64,000 bases of DNA from Sanguibacter inulinus (lineage in GTDB: Bacteria; Actinomycetota; Actinomycetes; Actinomycetales; Cellulomonadaceae): contig NZ_JACBYE010000021.1 in NCBI RefSeq assembly GCF_013415325.1, forward strand, positions 1-64,000. Direction: 5' to 3'. The position numbers and the translations under genes are program-made. Positions 51,634 through 60,682 of the stretch are shown here, piece after piece. Numbering within the stretch: the first letter of the stretch is position 1; each line of letters starts with the position of its first letter. The notes under the pieces were generated by a model. The model worked only from the letters and a program-made list of their open reading frames with translations, made no database searches and was not told the origin of the DNA.

Positions 51634-53031
51634 TCAGCCGACGTCGAGCGCGAGCAGGTCGTCCTCGGTCTCGCGCCTGACGATCACCCGGGCCGCACCG
51701 TCGGCCACGGCCACCACGGGCGGGCGCAGCACGTGGTTGTAGTTGCTGGCCATCGAGCGGCCGTAGGCACCCGTCGCCGGCACGGCGAGCAGATCTCCGG
51801 GCGTGACGTCGGACGGGAGCTCGATGTCGGAGATGACGATGTCGCCGCTCTCGCAGTGCTTGCCGACCACCCGGGCGCGGACGGTCTCGGCCGAGCCAGA
51901 CCGGTTGGCGAGGCGGGCCGTGTACTCCGCGCCGTAGAGGGCAGGACGGATGTTGTCGCTCATCCCGCCGTCGACCGACACGTAGGTGCGTACGCTGCCG
52001 TCGTCGAGGGTGACCGGCTTGACCACACCGACCGTGTAGAGCGTGACGGTGGTCGACCCGACGACCGAACGACCGGGCTCGATCGAGATGCGCGGGACCG
52101 TCGTGCCGAGCTCGGCGCACACGGCGCCCACCGCACCGGCGAGGTCGCGGGCGAGGGCTGCCACGTCGATGGGCGTCTCGGAGGGGACGTAGGCGATGCC
52201 GTAGCCACCGCCGAGGTCGAGCTCGGGGAGCAGGTATCCCGTCTCGGTCTCGAGGTCGGCGCGCAGCGCGAGCATCTTGCGGGCGTTCGCCTCGAAGGCT
52301 GCCGCGTCCTGGATCTGCGACCCGATGTGCGTGTGGGCGCCGAGCAGCTCGAGCTCGGGGTGGTCCAGGACGGCGCGCAGCGCCGCGAGGGCCTGCCCGC
52401 CGGTGAGGGAGACGCCGAACTTCTGGTCTTCGTGGGCCGTCGAGATGAACTCGTGGCCACCGGCGTGGATGCCTGTCGTCACGCGCACCATGACGGGCAC
52501 ACGGGTGCTGCTGTCGCGGCCTGCGTCGCGAGCGAGCTCGGCGACGCGGTCGATCTCCGCGAAGGAGTCCACGACGACCCGGCCGACACCGGCCTCGATC
52601 GCGCGGGAGATCTCCGCGTCCGACTTGTTGTTGCCGTGCAGGCCGATCTCCGCACCCGGGACCCCGGCACGCAGGGCGACGGCGAGCTCGCCCCCCGTGC
52701 AGGTGTCGACCCGGAGACCTTCCTCCCGGGCCCAGCGGGCGACGGCGACCGACAAGAAGGACTTGCCCGCGTAGTAGACGTCGACCTCGGCGCCGACAGC
52801 AGCGAAGGCCTCGGTGAAGGAGTCGCGGAACAGGCGGGCCCGGTCACGGAAGTGCTTCTCGTCCATGACGAAGGCCGGCGTCCCGAAGTCTCGGGCGAGG
52901 TCGGTCGCCGGGAGACCGGCGAGGACCAGCTCACCCGCGGGGGTGAGGTCGGCGCTCGTCGGCCAGACGTGCTGGTCGAGGGGCGCCGGGACCTGCGGGG
53001 CGCCGGTCGCACTCACGTCGGGCGTGCTCAC
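51634..53031 (-). CDS. lysA: Diaminopimelate decarboxylase
   Basis: 465-aa PLP enzyme making lysine from meso-diaminopimelate. The PLP lysine is in YYAGKSFLS (residue about 90). HIGSQ, the GGGYGI phosphate loop, and CESGD with its catalytic Cys are present. GTG 53031 overlaps the argS stop (GTGA), the common actinobacterial argS-lysA pair, which is often followed by hom-thrC-thrB. Here hom lies about 6 kb away, with the heme locus and the 500-aa unknown between. Confidence 0.96.
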   Translation of the reverse strand: MSTPDVSATGAPQVPAPLDQHVWPTSADLTPAGELVLAGLPATDLARDFGTPAFVMDEKHFRDRARLFRDSFTEAFAAVGAEVDVYYAGKSFLSVAVARWAREEGLRVDTCTGGELAVALRAGVPGAEIGLHGNNKSDAEISRAIEAGVGRVVVDSFAEIDRVAELARDAGRDSSTRVPVMVRVTTGIHAGGHEFISTAHEDQKFGVSLTGGQALAALRAVLDHPELELLGAHTHIGSQIQDAAAFEANARKMLALRADLETETGYLLPELDLGGGYGIAYVPSETPIDVAALARDLAGAVGAVCAELGTTVPRISIEPGRSVVGSTTVTLYTVGVVKPVTLDDGSVRTYVSVDGGMSDNIRPALYGAEYTARLANRSGSAETVRARVVGKHCESGDIVISDIELPSDVTPGDLLAVPATGAYGRSMASNYNHVLRPPVVAVADGAARVIVRRETEDDLLALDVG

Positions 53032-54707
53032 ATCCGCTCCGGGGCACTCACGCCGAGCAGTGCGAGGCCGTTGGCGAGGACCTGGCGGGTCGCGTCGTTG
53101 AGCCAGAGACGGGTGCGGTGGGTGTCGCCGATCTCCTCGTCGCCGACCGGGGTGACGCGGACGTCCGCGTACCACTTGTGGTATGCCCCGGCGAGAGCCT
53201 CGAGGTAGCGGGCCACGCGGTGCGGCTCGCGCAGCTCGGCGGCCTGCGCGATCACGCGCGGGAACTCGGTGAGGGAGCCGAGCAGCGCCGACTCGGTCTC
53301 TGCGGTCAGCAGCGACGGGTCGAATGCGTCCTCGCGGCGCACACCGTGGTCGGCCGCGTTGCGGGCGACGTTGGCTGTGCGGGCGTGCGCGTACTGGACG
53401 TAGTAGACCGGGTTCTCGTTCGTGGCCTTCGACAGCAGGTCGAGGTCGATGTCGAGGCTCGAGTCCGTCGAGGATCGCACCAGGGAGTAGCGCGCGGCGT
53501 CGACACCGACGGCGTCGACGAGGTCCTCGAGGGTCACGACAGTGCCAGCACGCTTGGACATGCGCAGGGGCTGGCCGTCCTTGAGCAGGTTGACCATCTG
53601 CCCGATGAGGATCTGCAGGTTGGTGCCCGGCTCGTCGCCGAAGGCTGCGCACACGGCCATCATGCGGCCGACGTACCCGTGGTGGTCCGCGCCCAGCATG
53701 ATGATGACCTCGTCCGCGCCGCGCTCACGCTTGTCGAGGTAGTAGGCGATGTCACCCGCGATGTACGCGGCCTGGCCGTCCGACTTGATGACCACGCGGT
53801 CCTTGTCGTCGCCGAAGTCCGTCGTGCGCAGCCACGTCGCGCCGTCGGCCTCGAACATGTGGCCGGACTCCTTCAGGCGCGCGATCGCGCGGTCGACGGC
53901 CCCGGTCTCGTGGAGCGTGTCCTCGTGGAAGTACACGTCGAAGTCGACGCCGAAGCCGTGCAGGGCCGCCTTGATCTCGTCGAACATGCGGTCGACACCG
54001 ATCGACCTGAAGACCTCCTGGGCCTCGTCGTCGGGGAGGGTCAAGGGGTTCGGCTCGCCTGCTGCGGCGACGTCGGCCAGGACCGCGTCGGCGATGTCCT
54101 GGATGTACTGGCCGCCGTAGCCGTCCTCGGGGGCGTCCTCACCCTTGGCGCGGGCGAGCAGCGAGCGCGCGAAGCGGTCGATCTGCGCCCCGTGGTCGTT
54201 GAAGTAGTACTCGCGGGTCACCTCGGCGCCGGCGGCCTCGAGGACGCGGGCGAGCGAGTCGCCGACAGCGGCCCAGCGGACACCGCCGATGTGGATGGGC
54301 CCTGTCGGGTTGGCGGAGACGAACTCGAGGTTGACCTTCTTGCCGGCCTCGGCGTCGCCGCGGCCGTAGGCGGCACCCTGGTCGATGACCGTGCGGGCGA
54401 GCTCGCCCGCTGCGGCTGCGTCGAGGGTGATGTTGAGGAACCCAGGACCGGCGACGTCGACGCTCTTGATGCCCGGCGTCTGGGCGACCCGGACGGCGAG
54501 GTCGTCGGCGAGGGCGCGCGGCTGCGTCCCGGCCTTCTTGGCCAGCTGCAGGGCGATGTTGGTGGACCAGTCCCCGTGCTCGCGCTGGCGCGGTCGCTCG
54601 ACGAGGATCTGCTCGGGCAGAGCAGCGAGGTCGAGGGCCAGGGTGCCGTCGGCGATCTTGGCGGCGAGGGCAGCGCGGAGTGCTTCGGAGAGCTCGTTGG
54701 GGGTCAC
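53028..54707 (-). CDS. argS: Arginyl-tRNA synthetase
   Basis: 559-aa class I synthetase. The HIGH motif appears as HIGG in [15 protein letters not shown], and the KMSK region as MSKRAG. The N-terminal tRNA D-loop domain and C-terminal anticodon-binding DALR domain are complete. GTG start. The upstream gap holds a short repeat cluster rather than an obvious promoter. Confidence 0.96.
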   Translation of the reverse strand: MTPNELSEALRAALAAKIADGTLALDLAALPEQILVERPRQREHGDWSTNIALQLAKKAGTQPRALADDLAVRVAQTPGIKSVDVAGPGFLNITLDAAAAGELARTVIDQGAAYGRGDAEAGKKVNLEFVSANPTGPIHIGGVRWAAVGDSLARVLEAAGAEVTREYYFNDHGAQIDRFARSLLARAKGEDAPEDGYGGQYIQDIADAVLADVAAAGEPNPLTLPDDEAQEVFRSIGVDRMFDEIKAALHGFGVDFDVYFHEDTLHETGAVDRAIARLKESGHMFEADGATWLRTTDFGDDKDRVVIKSDGQAAYIAGDIAYYLDKRERGADEVIIMLGADHHGYVGRMMAVCAAFGDEPGTNLQILIGQMVNLLKDGQPLRMSKRAGTVVTLEDLVDAVGVDAARYSLVRSSTDSSLDIDLDLLSKATNENPVYYVQYAHARTANVARNAADHGVRREDAFDPSLLTAETESALLGSLTEFPRVIAQAAELREPHRVARYLEALAGAYHKWYADVRVTPVGDEEIGDTHRTRLWLNDATRQVLANGLALLGVSAPERM

Positions 54708-54806
54708 CGCTCGATCTTAGCGAAGTCCCGCAAAGGTCCCACGCACCATCCACAGGCGAGCACCTCCTCCAAGCCACCGACCCGCCCCGTCGACCAGCAC
54801 GTCCCA

Positions 54807-54894
54807 GCGAGCTCGCGACTCTGCAGCGAGCTCGTGAGTCTCGAGCAAGTTCGACGCGGAGAACCATCGACCTCGCTCCGAAGTCACGAGCTCG
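54807..54894. repeat. 19-bp opposed repeat between argS and the FadR regulator
   Basis: GCGAGCTCG-type units begin at 54807, 54826 and 54845 (19-bp period; the first two agree at 14 of 19 positions, the third is partial). An inverted relative (AAGTCACGAGCTCG) is at 54881-54894. The layout recalls arrays A and B with a different sequence. The rest of the 330-bp gap 54708-55037 must contain the divergent promoters of argS and the regulator; no clear hexamers were identified. Confidence 0.6.
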
Positions 54895-55037
54895 ACGGTC
54901 GTGCGGCGCGGGCTCCGCCGGATCTCGCACTCGGACTCCTGCCCGGAGAGGACCGGACTCCCGTACTCTCCGATGATGACGCGGTGCAGCCTCGGGCGAC
55001 GGGGTGGACCAGGCAGGCGATGGAGAGAGTTCGGGGA

Positions 55038-55766
55038 ATGAGCGACAAGTCAGGGTTGATCGACCGCGCCGTCCACCAGCTGCGCTCGCACATCACCTCC
55101 GGGGACTGGCCCGTCGGCAGCAAGATCCCGACAGAGCCCGCGCTGACCGAGCTCCTCGGCGTCGGCCGCAACACCGTCCGCGAGGCCGTGCAGTCGCTCG
55201 TCCACGCCGGTCTGCTCGTCAGGAGGCAGGGGTCGGGCACCTACGTGCTCTCCGACTCCGAGCTCATGGTCGTCATGGGGCGCGAGATCGCCGGGGCCAA
55301 CCAGCAGCACGTCCTCGAGATCCGCCGCAGCCTCGAGGTCGAGTCGGCACGGCTCGCAGCCGTCCGCCGCTCCCCCGCCGACCTCGCGGTGCTCCGCGAG
55401 CTCAACACGGCCCGCCAGGACGCCTTCGCCTCGGGGGACGTCGACCTCATGGTCTCCTCCGACCTCGCCCTGCACCGTGCCATCGCGGCTGCGGCGGGCA
55501 ACCCCGTGCTGCTGTCTCTCTACGAGAACCTCATCGACGCGATCGGCGCGAACATCCGCACCAACGTCATCGGGCTCGTGCACACGCAGTCCGAGGACGA
55601 CCACGACGCCCTGGTCGACGCGATCGAGGCAGGCGACCCGGAGCGTGCGATCGACGAGATCACGTCGTACCTCGCGGTGTACATCGCCGGCGGACCTGCG
55701 ACCCACGGTCCCGAGACTCGCCAAGCCTCGACCGGAGGAGCACGGTCGCCTCAGCAGCCGAGGTGA
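55038..55766 (+). CDS. FadR-subfamily GntR transcriptional regulator
   Basis: 242 aa. The N-terminal winged helix (AVHQLRSHITSGDWPVGSKIPTEPALTELLGVGRNTVREAVQSL) is followed by an all-helical FCD ligand domain containing the metal-binding positions DLALHRAI and EDDHDALVDAI. FadR-type regulators usually sense carboxylic acids and repress nearby catabolic genes, but no such genes adjoin it. ATG 55038 has GGAGAG upstream; ATG 55020 in the same frame is an alternative. It may act at a distance or on itself. Confidence 0.88.
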   Translation: MSDKSGLIDRAVHQLRSHITSGDWPVGSKIPTEPALTELLGVGRNTVREAVQSLVHAGLLVRRQGSGTYVLSDSELMVVMGREIAGANQQHVLEIRRSLEVESARLAAVRRSPADLAVLRELNTARQDAFASGDVDLMVSSDLALHRAIAAAAGNPVLLSLYENLIDAIGANIRTNVIGLVHTQSEDDHDALVDAIEAGDPERAIDEITSYLAVYIAGGPATHGPETRQASTGGARSPQQPR

Positions 55767-55859
55767 AGGAGCGCTCGTCGTGCTGGTAGTGTGCTCCATG
55801 CCTGACCGGGCGGTCTGCACAGCGCGACACGTGCGAGACTCCGCCTGATCGTGGTCCCC

Positions 55860-55935
55860 GCCCTCGTAGCTCAGGGGATAGAGCGTCTGCCTCCGGAGCA
55901 GAAGGTCGTAGGTTCGAATCCTATCGAGGGCACCA
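55860..55935 (+). tRNA. tRNA-Arg (anticodon CCG)
   Basis: A complete cloverleaf. The acceptor stem GCCCTCG pairs with CGAGGGC (55925-55931), the anticodon loop CTCCGGA gives CCG, the GGTTCGAATC T-arm is present, and the terminal CCA is encoded. It reads codon CGG, which is frequent in this GC-rich genome. No integrase or att duplication was seen next to it. Confidence 0.97.
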
Positions 55936-56008
55936 TCGCCGCGGATCGCGGCAGCGGCGTCTCACGTCGTGCAGCACAATCCCGGCCCTGCGGGCTGCGG
56001 GCAGCCAC

Positions 56009-56026
56009 CTCACCTCGTCTGGTGAG
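56009..56026. terminator. Possible terminator hairpin between tRNA and acetyltransferase
   Basis: CTCACC-TCGTCT-GGTGAG, a 6-bp stem with a 6-nt loop between the convergent tRNA gene and the GNAT gene. Weak but well placed. Confidence 0.35.
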
Positions 56027-56069
56027 ATCAGGGACAGGGACCAGCCCCCCTGCGACGACGCTCCGCACG

Positions 56070-56507
56070 TCAGCGCGGTCCGGCCGAACGCGTCATGAAG
56101 ACGTCGACCTCGTCCTCGGAGTCCACGGTGAATCCGTGCCTCTCGTACAGCCGCCGAGCCGAGCTGCCCTGGAGGACGTTCAGCCTGAACGGGCGCGGGT
56201 CCTCCTCGGCGAGGATCTCTCGCAGTACCTGGCTGCCGATCCCTCGCCCGTGCGCGCGCGGTACGAGGTAGAAGTGCTCGAGCCAGCGTGCGTCGTCCTC
56301 GACGCGCACGGTGACGCAGCCGATCTCCGTGCCGTCCTCGACGATCACGCGGGTGCTCGTGGGCACGTAGGAGTCACGCATCCGCTGCCGGACACGGTGG
56401 GTGTCGTAGCGGCCGAGACGTTCGAGGTCCTCACGCAGCACCTCCGCCCGGAGGTCGACCAGCCACTCGATGTCGTGCTCCGTCGCGGAGCGGAAGGTCG
56501 TCGCCAC
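56070..56507 (-). CDS. GNAT-family N-acetyltransferase
   Basis: 145-aa acetyl-CoA-dependent transferase. The acetyl-CoA loop is LVPRAHGRGIGSQVL, and LYERHGFTVDSEDEV is the typical last strand-turn. The substrate is unknown; the family covers small molecules, antibiotics and protein termini. GTG start with AGGA upstream. Its 5' end faces the 9-bp minisatellite and a divergent gene pair. Confidence 0.88.
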   Translation of the reverse strand: MATTFRSATEHDIEWLVDLRAEVLREDLERLGRYDTHRVRQRMRDSYVPTSTRVIVEDGTEIGCVTVRVEDDARWLEHFYLVPRAHGRGIGSQVLREILAEEDPRPFRLNVLQGSSARRLYERHGFTVDSEDEVDVFMTRSAGPR

Positions 56508-56523
56508 GGCGAGATCCTACCGA

Positions 56524-56602
56524 CCCTCGCGGCTCTCGCGGCTCTCGCGGCTCTCGCGGCTCTCGCGGCTCTCGCGGCTCTCGCGGCTCTCGCGGCTCTC
56601 GG
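56524..56602. repeat. 9-bp minisatellite CTCTCGCGG
   Basis: One degenerate unit (56524-56532), seven perfect tandem units (56533-56595) and a partial one (56596-56602). It lies between divergent genes: the GNAT start at 56507 and the unknown gene at 56617. TAGCGT at 56604-56609, right after the array, is a possible -10 with the ATG 8 bp downstream, so the array would occupy the -35 region. Confidence 0.95.
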
Positions 56603-56616
56603 CTAGCGTCGCTCTC

Positions 56617-57153
56617 ATGCCGGACGACCTCTCCGACCCCGACCGCCGCCCCGTGCGGCTCTTCGTCGGTCATGCCGAGTCGCCCGTGTGGTTCCCGGAC
56701 CCGCGAGGGTTCGAGGAGATGCACCTCGACGACAACCTCACCGACGCGCTGCGCGCGTGGGACGCCGAGTGGTACTCCTCGCGGCGCCCCGACGACTTCG
56801 AGTGGATCGGCGCGACCCCTGAGATCGAGCACCTGCGCCGTGGTGTCGACCTCGCCTACAGGATCTCCCGCGCGCTCGGCTCCGAGTTCGTCGTCGAGGT
56901 CGACCCCGCCGTCGAGCGCTCGAGCCATGACGCGTACAGCGCACCGGAGAAGCTGCGCATCCGCTCCGACGGACCTCCGCTGCAGCCTGCGGCTGCAGCG
57001 CAGTTCACCGTGTGGGCGGACCACGAGCGTGCCGAGCGCGAGCGCTTCCAGCGCGCCGTGCCCGAGAGGGAGTCTGGCGAGACATGGTCCGCCTACGCGC
57101 CGCTCTCCGGGACGACGTTCCGGCCGGGCAGACCCAAGACGCGCGGACGATGA
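56617..57153 (+). CDS. Protein of unknown function
   Basis: 178 aa, soluble and acidic, no recognised domain. It has a clear N-terminal half (RPVRLFVGHAESPVWFPDPRGFEEMHLDD, LRAWDAEWY) and a basic C-terminus. ATG 56617 has no ribosome site but sits 8 bp after a TANNNT box, so the mRNA may be leaderless. The same frame stays open through the 9-bp array back to 56470, where it would encode RLS repeats; I consider that non-coding. It overlaps the next gene by ATGA. Confidence 0.7.
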   Translation: MPDDLSDPDRRPVRLFVGHAESPVWFPDPRGFEEMHLDDNLTDALRAWDAEWYSSRRPDDFEWIGATPEIEHLRRGVDLAYRISRALGSEFVVEVDPAVERSSHDAYSAPEKLRIRSDGPPLQPAAAAQFTVWADHERAERERFQRAVPERESGETWSAYAPLSGTTFRPGRPKTRGR

Positions 57154-57653
57154 CCGTGCCGGCACCGTCACGACGGGAGCAGAGCGGATCCGTGCCCGAG
57201 CGAGCGACGACCGCTCCCCGACGCCCTGTACTCGACCTGCCTCCAGCAGACGAGAGGCGCGTCGTGAAGCACGGCATCCGCACCCGGTGGGTCCCGACGG
57301 TCGTGGTGATGCTCGTCCTGGCCGCGGTCCTCACGGTCGTCGCTCTCGGGCGGAGCGTCGGCGGTCCTGACGCGCCGACGCTGCGGGACGGCCCTGGGAT
57401 GGCCTGCGTCCAGCTCGCGGACGAAGGCGCGTTCCCGACGGTCGAACCTGGCCTCTCGCCGGTCTCGGCCGACGTGCGGCTCGACGGCCGCCTGCTCTGC
57501 GTGTGGCCGGACGGGTCGGCGAGCTCCTTCCACTACCTCCAGACAGACGCCACGTCGGTGAGGATGCTCTGGGTGGCCCTCGCCCTCGCAGCCGCCGCAG
57601 TCGCCCACGCCGCGATCTGCACCAGCCGCCGGTTCGCCGTCTACGACGCCTGA
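57150..57653 (+). CDS. Small membrane protein of unknown function
   Basis: 167 aa. A basic cytoplasmic N-terminus of about 48 residues is followed by a transmembrane helix (WVPTVVVMLVLAAVLTVVALG). An extracytoplasmic stretch of about 70 residues with two cysteines (GMACVQLAD, RLLCVWPDG) comes next, then a second helix (MLWVALALAAAAVAHAAI). Translationally coupled to the preceding unknown gene. No family recognised. Confidence 0.7.
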   Translation: MTVPAPSRREQSGSVPERATTAPRRPVLDLPPADERRVVKHGIRTRWVPTVVVMLVLAAVLTVVALGRSVGGPDAPTLRDGPGMACVQLADEGAFPTVEPGLSPVSADVRLDGRLLCVWPDGSASSFHYLQTDATSVRMLWVALALAAAAVAHAAICTSRRFAVYDA

Positions 57654-57830
57654 CGCAGGAGCGGAGTGCACCGAGCCCAGCCATGAGGCCCCAGATCCAC
57701 CCTCTCTGACCTGCTTCGACGCACGGACGCTGCCGCTCGCGCCCTGGACAAGCCCTCCGCCCGTCGTGCAAGATCGACATGGAGACCGTTTTCCGCGGCG
57801 ATGGTGCCGCACTCGACGAGGAGCCCCCAC

Positions 57831-58535
57831 ATGACACGTAGAGCACTCGTGGTGCGCGGGGGGTGGGACGGCCACTCACCGGAGGCCGCGACAGACCTCT
57901 TCGTGCCGTTCCTGCAGGCGCAGGGCTTCGTGACCGAGATCGAGACGGACAACGAGGTCTACGCCGACGCCGACCGGATGGCGGGCGTCGACCTCGTGGT
58001 GCAGTGCGTGACGATGTCGGAGATCAGCGGACCGGCGCTCGCCGGGCTGCGGTCCGCCGTCGAGGCGGGGACGGGTCTTGCCGGGTGGCACGGCGGGATC
58101 GCCGACTCCTACAGGGCGAGCTCTGACTACCTCCAGCTGGTCGGCGGGCAGTTCGCGACCCATCCGGGGCGCCACCCCGACGAGCGGCCTGGCGACGCGA
58201 GCGACAACTATCTCCGGCACACCGTGACCATCACGGCCGAGGGACACCAGCACCAGATCACCGCGGGCCTCACAGACTTCGAGCTCGACACCGAGCAGTA
58301 CTGGGTCCTCCACGACGACCTGATCGACGTGCTGGCGACGACCACGCACCCGGTCCGTCCGTGGCACCCGTGGCACAGGCCGATCATCTCCCCAGCCGTC
58401 TGGACGCGGCTGTGGGGCGCGGGGCGCGTCTTCGTGGCCACACCGGGTCACTCCCCCGAGGTCTTGGCCGACCCGAACGTCCGCACCATCGTCGAGAGGG
58501 GTCTGCTGTGGGCCAGCCGCACGGAGTCGGAATAG
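57831..58535 (+). CDS. ThuA-like protein
   Basis: 234-aa protein of the ThuA/trehalose-utilisation family, a glutamine-amidotransferase-like fold. It contains RALVVRGGWDGHSPEAATDLF, GLAGWHGGIADSYRAS and VFVATPGHSPEVLADPNVRTIVERGLLWA. ThuA proteins are found with sugar oxidoreductases and take part in disaccharide or 3-keto-sugar metabolism; the precise reaction is uncertain. ATG 57831 has GAGGAG upstream. An imperfect palindrome around GGAGACCGTTTTCC (57781-57794) could be an operator. Overlaps the next gene by 28 bp. Confidence 0.88.
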   Translation: MTRRALVVRGGWDGHSPEAATDLFVPFLQAQGFVTEIETDNEVYADADRMAGVDLVVQCVTMSEISGPALAGLRSAVEAGTGLAGWHGGIADSYRASSDYLQLVGGQFATHPGRHPDERPGDASDNYLRHTVTITAEGHQHQITAGLTDFELDTEQYWVLHDDLIDVLATTTHPVRPWHPWHRPIISPAVWTRLWGAGRVFVATPGHSPEVLADPNVRTIVERGLLWASRTESE

Positions 58536-59626
58536 TCGGTCTGGGTGTCATCCTCGATGCCTACCTCGCCACGCTCGCGGAGCACCCTGGGATCCGCATC
58601 GCCGCCGTCGCCGACCTGGACGCCTCACGCGCCGAGGCCGTGGCAGCGCGGCTGCGCGACAGCCGGGCGAGCACCGTCGAAGAGCTCCTGACCTCGGACG
58701 ACGTCGAGACCGTCCTCGACCTGACGACTCCCGGCGCCCACGCGCAGGTCGCCCTGGCCTGTGCACGCAGCGGGAAGAACCACTACGGCGAGAAACCGTT
58801 GGCCGCGACCCTCGCTGACTCCCGAGCTGTCGTCGACGCTGCCGCACGGGCGGGGGTGGGTCTGGGCTGCGCCCCGGACACCGTCCTCGGGACAGGGGTG
58901 CAGACTGCTCGGGCGGTCGTCGACGCTGGCCTCATAGGACGCCCGACGGCGGCCGTCGCGACATGGGTCTCAGCCGGCCACGAGGCCTGGCACCCCCACC
59001 CCGACTTCTACTACCTGCCCGGTGGCGGACCGCTGCTCGACATGGGGCCGTACTACCTCACGAGCCTCGTCCACCTGCTCGGGCCTGTCGTCGCAGTGAC
59101 GGGATCGGCAGGGCGGCTGCGCGACAGCCGCACGATCGGCTCCGGTCCGCGCGCGGGCGAGGTGATCCCGGTCGAGGTCGCCACGCACGTCGCCGGCACC
59201 CTGGAGCACGCAGGCGGCGCGATCTCGACGGTCACCATGAGCTTCGACGCACCTGGCACCCGTGCCCGCCCGATCGAGGTCTACGGGGACGAGGGCAGCG
59301 TGTCGGTCCCCGACCCGAACACCTTCGGCGGGGACGTCGAGCTGCTCACCCGGGGTGGCGCCTCGTGGGAGACCGTCGCACCTCGTGCCGGCTTCGTCGA
59401 CTCCTCCCGCGGGGTCGGGCTGCTCGAGATGGTCGGGGCTGCCGGGCTCGGGGACGCACTGGCGCAGGCCCGCGCCAGCGGGGCTGTCGGCCTGCACGTC
59501 ATGGAGGTCATGACAGGGCTGCTCGACTCCGCGAGCAGCGGTCGCCGGACCCAGATCTCGAGTGCACCCGCTCGACCCGACCTCGTGCCGCTGACCGCAG
59601 CCGCGACGTGGCGGGGCCTCTCCTGA
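58508..59626 (+). CDS. Gfo/Idh/MocA-family oxidoreductase
   Basis: 372-aa NAD(P)-dependent sugar dehydrogenase-like protein. The Rossmann motif is GVGIVGLGVILDAY, EKPLAAT is the conserved catalytic-loop segment, and the C-terminal substrate domain holds GGGPLLDMGPYYLTSLVHLLG. GTG 58508 has GAGAGGGG upstream and gives a complete N-terminus; the open frame further upstream is inside ThuA. Paired with ThuA, it probably oxidises or reduces a sugar or inositol derivative. No transporter is adjacent. Confidence 0.9.
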   Translation: MGQPHGVGIVGLGVILDAYLATLAEHPGIRIAAVADLDASRAEAVAARLRDSRASTVEELLTSDDVETVLDLTTPGAHAQVALACARSGKNHYGEKPLAATLADSRAVVDAAARAGVGLGCAPDTVLGTGVQTARAVVDAGLIGRPTAAVATWVSAGHEAWHPHPDFYYLPGGGPLLDMGPYYLTSLVHLLGPVVAVTGSAGRLRDSRTIGSGPRAGEVIPVEVATHVAGTLEHAGGAISTVTMSFDAPGTRARPIEVYGDEGSVSVPDPNTFGGDVELLTRGGASWETVAPRAGFVDSSRGVGLLEMVGAAGLGDALAQARASGAVGLHVMEVMTGLLDSASSGRRTQISSAPARPDLVPLTAAATWRGLS

Positions 59627-59654
59627 CGCAGAGCGCCAGGAGAGATCTCGTCCG

Positions 59655-59770
59655 TCTCAGGCGACGAGCTCACCCCCTCTCAGGCAGCGGGCCTGTCCGC
59701 TGCCTGAGTGACAGGCTCGCCCCCTCTCAGACGAAGGGCACGGCCCGTCTCAGGCGACGGGCTCGTCACG
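59655..59770. repeat. 23-bp tandem array with hairpin between convergent genes
   Basis: Five units begin at 59655, 59678, 59701, 59725 and 59748 (23-24 bp apart). Four start TCTCAG; the third starts TGCCTGAG and is the inverse of the second, forming a perfect 11-bp stem (59680-59690 with 59697-59707, 6-nt loop). It lies past the oxidoreductase stop, and the last unit supplies the final codons and stop of the convergent XRE regulator gene. Probably a bidirectional terminator built from repeats. Confidence 0.8.
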
Positions 59771-60682
59771 GCCGACTGCGACGGCCGACGACGTCGCCCC
59801 TGCTGCCGGTCGACCTGTCGCGGCCCACGACGCCAGCAGGGTCAGCGCGTCCGCCGACGGGCTCGACGGCGCCGCGGTGTAGACGTTCACCTGGAGGCCC
59901 GGGTCGGCGGGGAGCACGAGGGCCTCGAAGTCGAGCTCCATCCTGCCGACCACCGGGTGGCAGAACACCTTGGTCCCCGATCGGTGGTACCTCACATCAT
60001 GGGAGGCCCACAGCCTCCTGAAGTCCTCGCTGCGGGTCGAGAGCTCGCCGACGAGCGCCGTGAGCGACGTGTCGTAGGGGTTGCGGCCTGCCTCGGCCCG
60101 GATGATCGCGACAGAGTCGTGAGCGATACGGTCCGCCTTCTCACCCCAGAACGCCCGGGCCGGCGTCGGGTCGAGGAACATGAACCGGGCGGCGTTCACG
60201 GGCCCACCGATGGTCTGCTCGGCCGACTCGAACAGCGGCGCGTAGAGCGCACGCCCGAGCACGTTGCAGCCGAGGACGTCGAGCCTGCCGTTGCGCACGA
60301 AGGCCGGCACGTCCGGCATCGCGTCGAGGATCCGCTGGACGGCAGGGCGCAAGACCGGGGCTGGTGCGCGGCGTGCCCGCGAGCGCGCCGCGCCCGAGGC
60401 GTTCGCGGCACGTGCCAGGTCGAAGAGGTGGCCGCGCTCCGCCTCGTCCAGCTGGAGGGCCTCGGCGAGTGACTCGAGCACCTCCTCGGAGACCCCGCCG
60501 AGGTTCCCGCGCTCGAGCCGGGTGTAGTAGTCGACGCTCACCCCGGCGAGCATCGACACCTCTTCGCGCCGCAGACCGGGCACCCGGCGGTGACCGCCGT
60601 AGGCAGGCAGACCGGCGCGCTCGGGGGTGATCCGCGCGCGGCGCGTCGAGAGGAACTCGCGGGTCTCGGTCTTCAGGTCCAT
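59750..60682 (-). CDS. XRE-family regulator with MmyB-like ligand domain
   Basis: 310 aa. The N-terminal helix-turn-helix (RTRRARITPERAGLP-like segment to REEVSMLAGVSVDYYTRLERG) is followed by the MmyB-like ligand-binding domain (ILDAMPDVPAFVRNGRLDVLGCNVLGRALY, NAARFMFLDPTPARAFW). Regulators of this type often control a divergent dehydrogenase; here the upstream neighbour runs in the same direction. ATG 60682 chosen; the longer frame is unsupported. A single copy of the array word GTACGACCTCG lies at 60692-60702, just upstream of the start. Confidence 0.9.
   Translation of the reverse strand: MDLKTETREFLSTRRARITPERAGLPAYGGHRRVPGLRREEVSMLAGVSVDYYTRLERGNLGGVSEEVLESLAEALQLDEAERGHLFDLARAANASGAARSRARRAPAPVLRPAVQRILDAMPDVPAFVRNGRLDVLGCNVLGRALYAPLFESAEQTIGGPVNAARFMFLDPTPARAFWGEKADRIAHDSVAIIRAEAGRNPYDTSLTALVGELSTRSEDFRRLWASHDVRYHRSGTKVFCHPVVGRMELDFEALVLPADPGLQVNVYTAAPSSPSADALTLLASWAATGRPAAGATSSAVAVGRDEPVA

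Noticed and set aside
55860-55935. tRNA-Arg as an integration site for a mobile element
   Set aside because: No integrase, no direct repeat of the tRNA 3' end downstream, and neighbouring genes have normal composition.
55851-56606. Open frame of 251 codons starting in the tRNA
   Set aside because: It reads through the tRNA and the antisense strand of the GNAT gene and ends in the 9-bp repeats.
56431-57171. Minus-strand frame encoding EPR repeats
   Set aside because: Produced by the 9-bp minisatellite and the antisense of the gene at 56617; no start signal and no family sequence.
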